Under the pieces are notes generated by a model that saw only the letters and a list, made by a program, of their open reading frames with translations, did not search any database and had not been told where the DNA came from. Position numbers and translations under genes: made by a program. A stretch of DNA of 7,025 bases from JAZLIC01 sp045617225 (GTDB lineage Bacteria > Bacillota > Clostridia > Monoglobales > Monoglobaceae), in assembly GCA_045617225.1 (NCBI GenBank), contig JAZLIC010000041.1:1-7025 (forward strand), read 5' to 3'. Positions 1-6,215 of the stretch are shown in pieces (positions within the stretch are counted from its first letter, which is position 1; every line of letters starts with the position of its first letter).

Positions 1-255
1 AAGCCTGTTGCAGTCAGAATGGTATATCAAGTTCGCAGGGCAACAACACTGCCGATTATAGGAATGGGCGGTATATCAAACGGAAAAGATGCCATAGAGT
101 TTATCTTGGCAGGCGCAAATGCGGTTTCGGTAGGTACTGCCGGAATTGTCGACCCATATGCTTGGGTGCGTGTGCGTGATGAGATAGGCGAGTATCTTGA
201 CAATCACGGAATAAAAGATATAAACGATATTGTCGGTGCGGTAGAAGTATATTAA
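1..255 (+). CDS. pyrD: Dihydroorotate dehydrogenase, C-terminal part (5' end outside window)
   Basis: The reading frame is open from base 1 and ends at TAA 253-255, giving the last 84 residues of the protein. PyrD oxidises dihydroorotate to orotate, the fourth step of UMP synthesis, using bound FMN. Visible family signatures are PIIGMGGI, a glycine-rich turn that holds the FMN phosphate, followed by DAIEFILAGA and the second phosphate-binding segment VSVGTA. The tail with GIKDINDIVG is typical of class 1 enzymes, most like class 1B, which work with the electron-transfer subunit PyrK. A pyrK gene just upstream would therefore be expected, but this is inference. pyrE starts 19 nt downstream on the same strand, which fits a pyrimidine operon. 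The 1B subtype is less certain than the family, because the catalytic residues lie outside the window. Confidence 0.93.
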   Translation, partial: KPVAVRMVYQVRRATTLPIIGMGGISNGKDAIEFILAGANAVSVGTAGIVDPYAWVRVRDEIGEYLDNHGIKDINDIVGAVEVY

Positions 256-274
256 AAGAGGAGGAAGTTTTATT

Positions 275-850
275 ATGACAAGAGAAGAAATTATCGCAAT
301 GCTTAAAGAGGCACAGGTTTTGCTTGAAGGACACTTTTTGTTGACCTCGGGACGGCACAGTGACAAGTATATGCAATGTGCAAAGATTTTTCAGGATGCA
401 AAGTACAGCGTTCCGCTTTGTGCAGAGCTTGCAAAGCAGTTTAAAGGCGATAATATTGAAGTTGTTATCGGCCCGGCTATCGGTGCAATACAGATGGCGT
501 ATGAGGTCGGCAGACAACTTGGTGTTAAGAATATTTTTGCAGAGCGTGAGAACGGTGAGATGACACTCAGGAGAGGTTTTACTATTGAAGAAGGACAGAG
601 AGTATTGATTGTAGAAGATGTAGTTACAACAGGCGGCAGTGTTAAAGAAGTTGCAAAGCTTGTCAAGGATGCCGGCGGAGTTATCGTAGGTATAGGCTCT
701 ATCGTAGACCGTACAGGCGGTAAAATTGATTTTGGTTATCCTTACAAAAGTGCGTTCTCTATGGATATAACTTCTTATGAAGCGGATGAATGCCCAATAT
801 GCAAGACAGGTGTGCCGTTAGTAAAGCCCGGAAGTCGAAAGGTGAAATAA
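275..850 (+). CDS. pyrE: Orotate phosphoribosyltransferase
   Basis: A complete 191-residue protein. PyrE joins orotate to PRPP to give OMP, the fifth step of UMP synthesis, in the cytoplasm. The PRPP-binding motif VLIVEDVVTTGGS lies at residues 110-122, with the acidic pair E114-D115. The N-terminal segment TSGRHSDKYMQCAKIFQ (about residues 24-40) and the C-terminal CPIC (C173, C176) followed by PLVKPGSRKV are marks of the short Thermus/clostridial PyrE subfamily rather than the E. coli type. Length is normal for that group. The ATG is set by a strong Shine-Dalgarno sequence AGGAGG at 259-264, ten bases upstream. The gene lies 19 nt after pyrD and 2 nt before radC, so all three are probably co-transcribed. 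No attenuator hairpin is visible between pyrD and pyrE, so any pyrimidine control would lie upstream of the window. Confidence 0.96.
   Translation: MTREEIIAMLKEAQVLLEGHFLLTSGRHSDKYMQCAKIFQDAKYSVPLCAELAKQFKGDNIEVVIGPAIGAIQMAYEVGRQLGVKNIFAERENGEMTLRRGFTIEEGQRVLIVEDVVTTGGSVKEVAKLVKDAGGVIVGIGSIVDRTGGKIDFGYPYKSAFSMDITSYEADECPICKTGVPLVKPGSRKVK
838..844 (+). promoter_or_regulatory. Ribosome binding site that sets the radC start
   Basis: AAAGGTG lies inside the last codons of pyrE, eight bases before the ATG at 853. It supports that ATG over the longer in-frame option at 790, which would overlap pyrE by about 60 bases and has no comparable site. Placement inside the pyrE end suggests translational coupling. 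Confidence 0.6.
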
Positions 851-852
851 TT

Positions 853-1545
853 ATGGATAGTTCTGTCCATTTCGGACACAGGAGAAGAATTGATGAAAAG
901 GCAAAGGATGTGGGGCTCGAATTTTTGCCTGCTCATGAGCAACTTGAAAAGATATTGTTTGTGGCAATTCCACGAGGCAATACAAACGAAATTGCACATT
1001 CGCTTTTAAACAGGTTTAAGACACTTTACGGTGTTATAACTGCCGATGTAGAGGAGCTTGTCAAGACGCCGGGAGTAGGAAGGCGTGTTGCGGAATATCT
1101 CCACGACTTGACTGATGTTCTCGGCATTGTAGAGCGGTGCGAGTTAATGAAGTCAAAAACCGAAGGTGCAATATGTTTGAATACGATAGAAGATTACGGT
1201 AAGTATATGTGCAGTTTGTTTCACGGTGCGACCTCCGAAAGATTTTTTATTGCAAGCCTTAACTCACAAAACAGAGTTCTGCGGTTTGACAAAGTAGCGG
1301 ATGGTGCTATTGATGAAATACAGATTTGCGTTAGAAATATTGTAAAGACCGCTCTTATAAATGAGGCATATGCTATTATAATTGCCCATAATCACCCGGG
1401 CGGAAAGGCCGAGCCATCTCTTGCGGATATAGACCTTACACGCAAAATTGCAATTGCTTTATCGGCTTTGAACATACAAATACGTGACCATATTGTAATA
1501 TCGGATGAAGAATGGCGCAGTATGAATGAAATGGGTATAGTTTAA
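853..1545 (+). CDS. radC: RadC-family JAB/MPN-domain protein (divergent)
   Basis: A 230-residue protein of usual RadC length. The N-terminal half contains a helix-hairpin-helix-like turn TPGVG at residues 72-76. The C-terminal half is the RadC-type MPN domain with the metal-binding pattern H179-N-H181-P, then S189 and D192 (PSLADID). Despite the name, the cellular role of RadC proteins is not settled; a direct repair function is doubted, and the fold belongs to the JAMM metal-site superfamily. Two departures from the usual pattern stand out: HNHPGG replaces the common HNHPSG, and RN (161-162) sits where most RadC proteins, as I recall the family, have RE. Start chosen at 853 because it has a proper ribosome binding site and begins 2 nt after the pyrE stop. 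The gene is the last of the pyrD-pyrE-radC unit, followed immediately by a strong terminator. Confidence 0.85.
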   Translation: MDSSVHFGHRRRIDEKAKDVGLEFLPAHEQLEKILFVAIPRGNTNEIAHSLLNRFKTLYGVITADVEELVKTPGVGRRVAEYLHDLTDVLGIVERCELMKSKTEGAICLNTIEDYGKYMCSLFHGATSERFFIASLNSQNRVLRFDKVADGAIDEIQICVRNIVKTALINEAYAIIIAHNHPGGKAEPSLADIDLTRKIAIALSALNIQIRDHIVISDEEWRSMNEMGIV

Positions 1546-1547
1546 TT

Positions 1548-1577
1548 AAAAAGCGTCTGCGAAAGCAGACGCTTTTT
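1548..1577. terminator. Bidirectional rho-independent terminator
   Basis: The stem AAGCGTCTGC (1551-1560) pairs perfectly with GCAGACGCTT (1565-1574) around a GAAA loop (1561-1564). The flanking runs of A (1548-1552) and T (1573-1578) extend the stem and provide a U-tract in both directions. It starts 3 nt after the radC stop and ends 8 nt before the stop of the convergent small gene at 1585, so it serves both units. On the + strand the loop is a stable GNRA tetraloop. Confidence 0.93.
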
Positions 1578-1584
1578 TGCTTGT

Positions 1585-1881
1585 CTAACCGTTTTCAAGG
1601 GCTTGTTCGAGCCAGAACATACCGATGTCAAACGCCTTATACAGACCGTCACGCTCTGCCTGACGGACTAAAACGGACTTTTCACCTTCGTTTGTTTTAA
1701 GCTCAATGATAACTTTCTTTGAAATCTGAATATCTTCAAAAGGTTCTTGTTCTTCAATTCGGAAGATAACAACATATTTATCCTCAGGGTTACCGTAGTA
1801 AATCTCATTTCCGCATCGAAGAAGAGGTTTACCATTGTAAGTGAGATATTCTTGCTTTGCATCCTTTTTCTTAGTAGCCAT
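1585..1881 (-). CDS. Small conserved protein of unknown function (98 aa)
   Basis: I do not recognise a function. The protein is 98 residues, starts with a lysine-rich stretch (MATKKKDAK), then LTYNGKPLLRCGNEIYYG (residues 13-30), an acidic beta-rich middle (about 35-75, with VVIFRIEE and KKVIIELKT) and a probable amphipathic C-terminal helix (about 77-96, LYKAFDIGMFWLEQAL). It has no signal peptide, membrane segment or known catalytic motif, so it is probably a small soluble protein. Its pattern resembles short hypothetical proteins I recall from Clostridia, which supports a real gene, but I cannot name a family. The start has a good ribosome binding site (AGGTAGG, + strand 1890-1896) with 8 nt spacing, and a plausible promoter of its own just upstream. 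It lies 56 nt downstream of apgM on the same strand and may also be read from the apgM promoter. It shares the terminator at 1548-1577 with radC. Confidence 0.8.
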   Translation of the reverse strand: MATKKKDAKQEYLTYNGKPLLRCGNEIYYGNPEDKYVVIFRIEEQEPFEDIQISKKVIIELKTNEGEKSVLVRQAERDGLYKAFDIGMFWLEQALENG

Positions 1882-1905
1882 AGTTTCAACCTACCTTTCT
1901 AATAC

Positions 1906-1934
1906 ATATTATCAAAAAATCACAGTGATTGCAA
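1906..1934 (-). promoter_or_regulatory. Probable sigma-A promoter of the small gene, with a palindrome in the spacer
   Basis: On the - strand TTGCAA (1929-1934) is followed after exactly 17 bases by TAATAT (1906-1911). A TG one base upstream of the -10 box gives an extended -10. Transcription would begin near 1899, leaving a short leader that holds the ribosome binding site. The spacer contains a perfect palindrome AATCAC-A-GTGATT at 1918-1930, which could be an operator or, with the six T residues after it on the - strand, a weak terminator for apgM. Not proven; the -35 match is partial. Confidence 0.5.
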
Positions 1935-1937
1935 GTG

Positions 1938-3137
1938 TTAAAGCTCAAAAAGTTTGTTTATAAGGGTATAACCTTCTTTTATGTGCAGGCCTGTTGACTC
2001 CCCTGCTTTCTCGGTATAAGAGTCCGTACCCTGCATTTCTTGTCCGCTCTTATAAAGCATATAAGGAACAGGCGCAGATGTGTGCGTCATAATGTCAAGC
2101 GGTGTTGGGTGGTCAGGCATAATAAGGATATTAAAGTCCTCGCCTGTACTCTTTAAGTATTTAAGAACCGGAGCAACAATTTTTTGGTCAATAAGTTCAA
2201 TGGATTTTACTTTGTTATCAACCTCGTGTCTGTGTCCTGCCTCGTCTGCCGCCTCTAAGTGGATATATACAAAAGATGCACCGCCACTGAAAGCGTCAAT
2301 AGCGGCTTTGGCTTTGCCGTCAAAGTTTGTATGCACTGTGCCTGTTGCGCCTTCAACCTCAATGACATCAAGACCTGCGGAGTAACCGATACCCTTTATC
2401 AAATCAACTGCGGAAATAACCGCACCGTTTATCGAAAATCTTTCGGCATAAGTGTTAAGGTCAGGCTTTGTGCCGTTACCCCAAACCCAGATAGAGTTTG
2501 CAGGGTGCAGTCCTTTTGCGATTCTTGCCTTGTTTATTGGGTGGTCTTTTAATACATCATAGCTCTTTTCCATAAGAGTGCGTATAACGTCATTTTTCGG
2601 CAGGTATTCACCTATGACCTTGCCGGATATATCGTGCGGCGGAGTAAGTGAAAAGTCGTTTTTGCAGTTATGCCATACCATCAGGTGCCTGTAACTTGTG
2701 CCGCCGAAGAACTCGTATTCATCGGTTTTGAGTGCCTTGTTTACTGCGGCAATAAGCTCGTGTGCTTCCTCGCTGGAAATTTCATCGGAGCTGTAATCTA
2801 CCATAGTTTTATCGGCATAGTTTTCTTCATCAGATAATGTAACAACATTTGCACGGAAAGCCGTATCACTAAGCAGAAGCGGAACACCGATTGAAACCGC
2901 TTCAAGAGGGGAGCGACCGGTATAATATTTAAGAGGGTCATAGCCGAATACCGCAAGGTTTGCAACATCGCTTCCGGGAGGCATACCTTCGGGAACGGTT
3001 GTTACCATACCAACTTCGCTTAATTTTGCCAAGCCATCAATGGTAGGCTTTTTTGCTACCTCCAAAGGTGTCTTTCCGCCAAGGGAGGCATTAGGTGTGT
3101 CTGCCGCTCCGTCTATCAAAACAACTGCATATTTCAT
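1938..3137 (-). CDS. apgM: ApgM-family cofactor-independent phosphoglycerate mutase or homoserine kinase-like protein
   Basis: A complete 399-residue member of the alkaline phosphatase superfamily, of the archaeal-type phosphoglycerate mutase group. Key residues are visible: metal ligand D9 in VLIDGAAD, the phospho-acceptor serine S56 in PPGSDVANL, D298 and H302 in AADEAGH, D342-H343 in MPDHPTP, and H352 in MTHTSAP. The canonical reaction interconverts 3- and 2-phosphoglycerate through a phosphoserine intermediate, in the cytoplasm. A bacterial subgroup of this family has been proposed to act as homoserine kinase in threonine synthesis, and the stretch TVPEGMPPGSDVANLAVFGYDP around S56 resembles that subgroup as I recall it. 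No threonine genes are in view to decide. Length is normal for either. The ribosome binding site AGAAAGG (+ strand 3150-3156) sits 12 nt upstream, slightly long spacing. A consensus promoter lies just before it, divergent from lacZ. Confidence 0.9.
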   Translation of the reverse strand: MKYAVVLIDGAADTPNASLGGKTPLEVAKKPTIDGLAKLSEVGMVTTVPEGMPPGSDVANLAVFGYDPLKYYTGRSPLEAVSIGVPLLLSDTAFRANVVTLSDEENYADKTMVDYSSDEISSEEAHELIAAVNKALKTDEYEFFGGTSYRHLMVWHNCKNDFSLTPPHDISGKVIGEYLPKNDVIRTLMEKSYDVLKDHPINKARIAKGLHPANSIWVWGNGTKPDLNTYAERFSINGAVISAVDLIKGIGYSAGLDVIEVEGATGTVHTNFDGKAKAAIDAFSGGASFVYIHLEAADEAGHRHEVDNKVKSIELIDQKIVAPVLKYLKSTGEDFNILIMPDHPTPLDIMTHTSAPVPYMLYKSGQEMQGTDSYTEKAGESTGLHIKEGYTLINKLFEL

Positions 3138-3171
3138 TTTAAATCATAGCCTTTCTGTAAGTATCTTTATT

Positions 3172-3200
3172 ATTATAACTGACGGACATTTGTTTGTCAA
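3172..3200 (-). promoter_or_regulatory. Consensus sigma-A promoter of apgM
   Basis: On the - strand TTGACA (3195-3200), a 17-base spacer (3178-3194) and TATAAT (3172-3177) match the vegetative consensus at all twelve positions. Transcription should start near 3165, about 28 nt before the apgM ATG. A run of A residues (- strand, opposite T 3201-3207) directly upstream of the -35 box could act as an UP-like element. Such a perfect promoter suggests strong, largely constitutive expression. Confidence 0.88.
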
Positions 3201-3227
3201 TTTTTTTGTTTTTGTTAATTAAAACGA

Positions 3228-3256
3228 TTGACTTAATGTGACGATTTTTGTATACT
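3228..3256 (+). promoter_or_regulatory. Strong sigma-A promoter of the lacZ-DUF5107 unit
   Basis: TTGACT (3228-3233), a 17-base spacer (3234-3250) and TATACT (3251-3256) differ from consensus by one base in each box. Transcription should begin near 3263, leaving about 24 nt of leader with the ribosome binding site AAAGGGGG (3272-3279). It is back to back with the apgM promoter; 27 bases of very AT-rich DNA, including the palindrome TTAATTAA (3215-3222), separate the two -35 boxes. Confidence 0.85.
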
Positions 3257-3259
3257 GAA

Positions 3260-3272
3260 TATGTTTGACATA
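3260..3272. promoter_or_regulatory. Possible operator at the lacZ transcription start
   Basis: TATGT-TTG-ACATA is a 13-base inverted repeat with perfect 5-base arms. It spans the expected start point of lacZ transcription, a common place for a repressor to bind. Five-base AT-rich arms can arise by chance, and no regulator gene is in view, so this is only a candidate. Confidence 0.25.
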
Positions 3273-3286
3273 AAGGGGGAATTTGA

Positions 3287-6163
3287 ATGAGAGAGTATGA
3301 GCGCTTTGATAGAACCTCAGAAAATCGTATGCCACAGCGAGCATACTATATTCCTTATGCGTCATTGGGGCAAGCTCTTGAAGGAAAGAAAGAAAATTCA
3401 CCATACTATAAATTGTTAAACGGCGATTGGAACTTTAAATATTTTGAGCGTGAAATTGATGCAAAGTTTGATATAAACGATTGGGATAGAATTCCCGTAC
3501 CATCATGCTGGCAGCTTTATGGATACGGACAGATAATGTATACAAATATGAACTATCCGTTTCCTGTTGATGCACCGTATGTTCCTGACGAAAACCCCTG
3601 CGGTGTATACCAAAGAGAGTTTGAAATTTCGGACGATTGGTGCGAACGCAAAACTTATATAGTTTTTGAGGGCGTGTCCTCATGCCTTTATTTGTATGTG
3701 AACGGCAAAAGGGTCGGCTTTTCGCAAGGCTCACATCTTCAAGCGGAGTTTGATATTACCGATTATCTCCAAAAGGGTAAAAATATCCTGACTGTAAAGG
3801 TGCTTACCTGGTGCGTCGGCAGTTATTTGGAGGACCAGGATGCTTTCAGATTTTCGGGCATATTCCGTGATGTGTATCTCTTGTCACGAGAGAGAGGTTG
3901 TATTTGGGATATAAATATCAAGGCGGACACAAAGACTATTATCGCCGATGCGGAGAATTACGAAATTTATGACGGTGATGTCAAGGTGGAAACATTAGAT
4001 AATCCAATCCTTTGGAATGCGGAAAATCCGCATTTGTATACCGTTGTAGTAAAAGGCAAAAGCGAATATATACCGATAAAAGTCGGTATGCGTGAGGTAA
4101 AATTAAGTGCCGAAAATGAACTTTTGATAAACGGTACTCCTGTAAAGCTTAAAGGCGTAAACCACCACGACAGTCACCCCAAAAAAGGGTATACAATGAG
4201 TGAAGACGATTTAAGGAACGACCTCCTTATAATGAAGGAGCTTAATATCAATACTGTCAGAACATCACACTATCCGCCGACACCTGAGTTTTTGAATATG
4301 TGCAGTGAGCTTGGTTTTTATGTTATAGACGAAACGGATTTGGAAACGCACGGCTTCGGAAATCGCAACCCTTTGGGATTTTTTCCCGACAGGGATTGGT
4401 ATGATGTAGACCTCGGCTTTTGGCCAACCGATTGGAAAGAATTTAAGGACGAGTTCGTAAGCCGTATGGAGCGTATGATTGACCGTGATAAGAACTTCCC
4501 TTGCATTATTATGTGGTCAACAGGTAACGAAAGTTGCCACGGTGAAAACCATAGGCATATGATAGAATACGCAAGAGGGGCAGATAATACACGCCTTATA
4601 CATTGTGAGGATTTAAGCCGAAAGAGCAAGAAAAATGATTTTGCGAATAAGGAGTATGTGGAAAAATACAGCGATGTGTATTCAATGATGTACATATCGG
4701 TGCCGGAATGTGAAAAGTTCTGCACAGAGAAACCGCTAAATCAGCCATTGTTCTTATGCGAGTACGCTCACGCAATGGGCAACGGCCCGGGTGATACCCA
4801 CGACTATACGGAGCTTATGTATAAGTATAAAAACTTCATCGGCGGTTGTATATGGGAGTGGGCAGACCATGTTGTGATAAAAGACGGCGTACCTATGTAC
4901 GGCGGTGACTTTGGCGAGCCTACACACGACAGTAACTTCTGCGTTGACGGATTGGTCTTGCCTGACAGAAGCTTTACCGCAGGTTCTTTGAATGCGAAAT
5001 ACTCTTATCAGAATTTTGACGCAAAGCTTTTGGACGGTAAGATAGAGATTGCAAACAGGTTTGATTTTACAAATTTAAGTGAGCGTGAGTTTGTGTTTGA
5101 GCTTGCCGTTGACGGCGTAATATCGGACAGGAAAAACATCAGCATTGATTTAGAGCCGCATAATACGGCGTTGCTTGATATCCCCTTTGAGTTGCCCAAG
5201 GAGTGCAGTCTTGGTGTATATATAAATATCTATATGCAAAATAACGGCTCCGAGGAGGGTATGCGTCAACTTGAAGTGCCGACGGAACTTAAAATGCAAG
5301 CGACAGATGCAAAGCCACTTACTTTAAAAGAAGACGGCGAATATATCTTTGCAGAGGGCGACGGCTTTAAGTATAAAATCAGTCGCTTGTACGGCGAGCT
5401 TGTAAGCTTTGAAAAGGACGGAGAGGAAATACTTGCCGATAGGGTAAAGCTTACCGTGCACAGAGCGCCGACCGATAATGACAGAATTGTAAAGAGAAGA
5501 TGGAACTTGTATGAGGATAATGTTTGGGCGATGAACTTAAACCGTTTATTCTCCAAGGTTTACGATTGTTCGGTGGATAAAAATACGGTTACGGCAGTCG
5601 GCTCTCTTGCCGGTATTGCAAGAGTACCGTTCTTAAATTATCAAATCAAGTATGAGTTCTTCGATAACGGCGAGATTAAGGTCGAATTAGATGCTGAGGT
5701 TTTAAACAAGCACGAGGAGTTCTATCTGCCGCGTCTTGGGTTTGAGTTTGCATTAAAGAAAAGCAATGATACATTTACATACTTTGGCTTTGGTGATGGC
5801 GAGAGCTATCGTGATATGCACTACCATACAAAGATGGGAATGTATAAAAGCAGTGCAAATGCCGAGTACACAGAATATGTAGTGCCGCAGGAGCACGGAA
5901 ATCATTATAATACCAAGCTCCTTAAAATGGGAAGCGGTATAGAGTTTGTATCAAGTGGCGGCTTTGATATGAGCGTGAGCGAATATACATCGCTCGATTT
6001 GGAAAAAGCAATGCACATAAATGAAGTTAAAAAGAACGGATATACCAATGTAAGAGTTGATTACAAAAATTCAGGTATAGGCTCTAACAGTTGCGGACCT
6101 GTCCTTTTGGAAAAGTATCAACTTAGAGAAAGAAAGATAAAATTTGCATTTACCATAAGATAA
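3287..6163 (+). CDS. lacZ: Beta-galactosidase, glycoside hydrolase family 2 (LacZ type)
   Basis: A complete 958-residue GH2 enzyme without a signal peptide, so cytoplasmic; it should release terminal beta-galactose (or a related sugar) from imported oligosaccharides. Domains in order: jelly-roll sugar-binding domain (about 40-200, with YTNMNYP and SYLEDQD), a short Ig-like domain (about 203-272), TIM barrel (about 275-570), second Ig-like domain (about 575-670) and the large C-terminal beta-galactosidase domain (about 685-955, from HRAPTDND). Catalytic residues are intact: acid/base E415 in GNESCHG and nucleophile E492 in LCEYAHAMGN. Probable magnesium ligands are E353 and H355 (LETHG) with E415. 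H294, H328, Y469, H495 and W523 match E. coli H357, H391, Y503, H540 and W568. E. coli W999 is replaced by C936 and N604 by D554, so the preferred substrate may not be lactose. Start chosen from AAAGGGGG (3272-3279), 7 nt upstream. The next gene follows after 52 nt with no terminator. Confidence 0.93.
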   Translation: MREYERFDRTSENRMPQRAYYIPYASLGQALEGKKENSPYYKLLNGDWNFKYFEREIDAKFDINDWDRIPVPSCWQLYGYGQIMYTNMNYPFPVDAPYVPDENPCGVYQREFEISDDWCERKTYIVFEGVSSCLYLYVNGKRVGFSQGSHLQAEFDITDYLQKGKNILTVKVLTWCVGSYLEDQDAFRFSGIFRDVYLLSRERGCIWDINIKADTKTIIADAENYEIYDGDVKVETLDNPILWNAENPHLYTVVVKGKSEYIPIKVGMREVKLSAENELLINGTPVKLKGVNHHDSHPKKGYTMSEDDLRNDLLIMKELNINTVRTSHYPPTPEFLNMCSELGFYVIDETDLETHGFGNRNPLGFFPDRDWYDVDLGFWPTDWKEFKDEFVSRMERMIDRDKNFPCIIMWSTGNESCHGENHRHMIEYARGADNTRLIHCEDLSRKSKKNDFANKEYVEKYSDVYSMMYISVPECEKFCTEKPLNQPLFLCEYAHAMGNGPGDTHDYTELMYKYKNFIGGCIWEWADHVVIKDGVPMYGGDFGEPTHDSNFCVDGLVLPDRSFTAGSLNAKYSYQNFDAKLLDGKIEIANRFDFTNLSEREFVFELAVDGVISDRKNISIDLEPHNTALLDIPFELPKECSLGVYINIYMQNNGSEEGMRQLEVPTELKMQATDAKPLTLKEDGEYIFAEGDGFKYKISRLYGELVSFEKDGEEILADRVKLTVHRAPTDNDRIVKRRWNLYEDNVWAMNLNRLFSKVYDCSVDKNTVTAVGSLAGIARVPFLNYQIKYEFFDNGEIKVELDAEVLNKHEEFYLPRLGFEFALKKSNDTFTYFGFGDGESYRDMHYHTKMGMYKSSANAEYTEYVVPQEHGNHYNTKLLKMGSGIEFVSSGGFDMSVSEYTSLDLEKAMHINEVKKNGYTNVRVDYKNSGIGSNSCGPVLLEKYQLRERKIKFAFTIR

Positions 6164-6179
6164 AAAATAATAGTTGAAA

Positions 6180-6200
6180 AAATAAATTTTAAATAAATTT
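6180..6200 (+). repeat. Short AT-rich tandem repeat between lacZ and the DUF5107 gene
   Basis: AAATAAATTT occurs twice (6180-6189 and 6191-6200), separated by one T. It sits immediately upstream of a strong ribosome binding site in the 52-nt gap. It may help keep the translation start unstructured; no hairpin terminator is present, which fits co-transcription. In DNA this AT-rich the repeat could be chance. Confidence 0.4.
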
Positions 6201-6201
6201 C

Positions 6202-6207
6202 AGGGGG
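6202..6207 (+). promoter_or_regulatory. Ribosome binding site of the DUF5107 gene
   Basis: AGGGGG lies eight bases before the ATG at 6216 and fixes the start of a reading frame that has no stop inside the window. It resembles the AAAGGGGG site of lacZ, so both genes appear well translated. Confidence 0.8.
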
Positions 6208-6215
6208 TAATTTAA

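Noticed and set aside
101..517. Open frame of 138 residues on the - strand across pyrD and pyrE
   Set aside because: It lies opposite two clearly conserved genes, has a low-complexity, Cys/His-rich composition without motifs, and no ribosome binding site stands out.
790..852. Longer in-frame start for radC, adding 21 residues (MPNMQDRC...)
   Set aside because: It would overlap the conserved C-terminal end of pyrE, lacks a good ribosome binding site, and the added residues do not look like RadC. The ATG at 853 has a proper site and natural spacing.
1918..1930. AATCACAGTGATT as a firm terminator for apgM
   Set aside because: Only five pairs with a three-base loop can form and GC is low, so the hairpin would be weak. 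It is kept only as a possible operator or leaky stop.
3040..3222. Short + strand frame crossing the apgM start and the promoter gap
   Set aside because: It runs antisense to apgM and through both apgM promoter boxes, has no ribosome binding site, and ends in a low-complexity Phe/Val tail.
4318..4725. Open frame of 135 residues on the - strand inside lacZ
   Set aside because: Antisense to the conserved TIM barrel; the serine-rich sequence is typical of a reverse-frame shadow.
6174..6200. TTGAAA followed by TAAATT boxes as a separate promoter for the DUF5107 gene
   Set aside because: The spacing to the nearest TAAATT options (3 or 14 bases) is wrong and nothing -10-like lies at 17 bases. AT-rich DNA gives such matches by chance.
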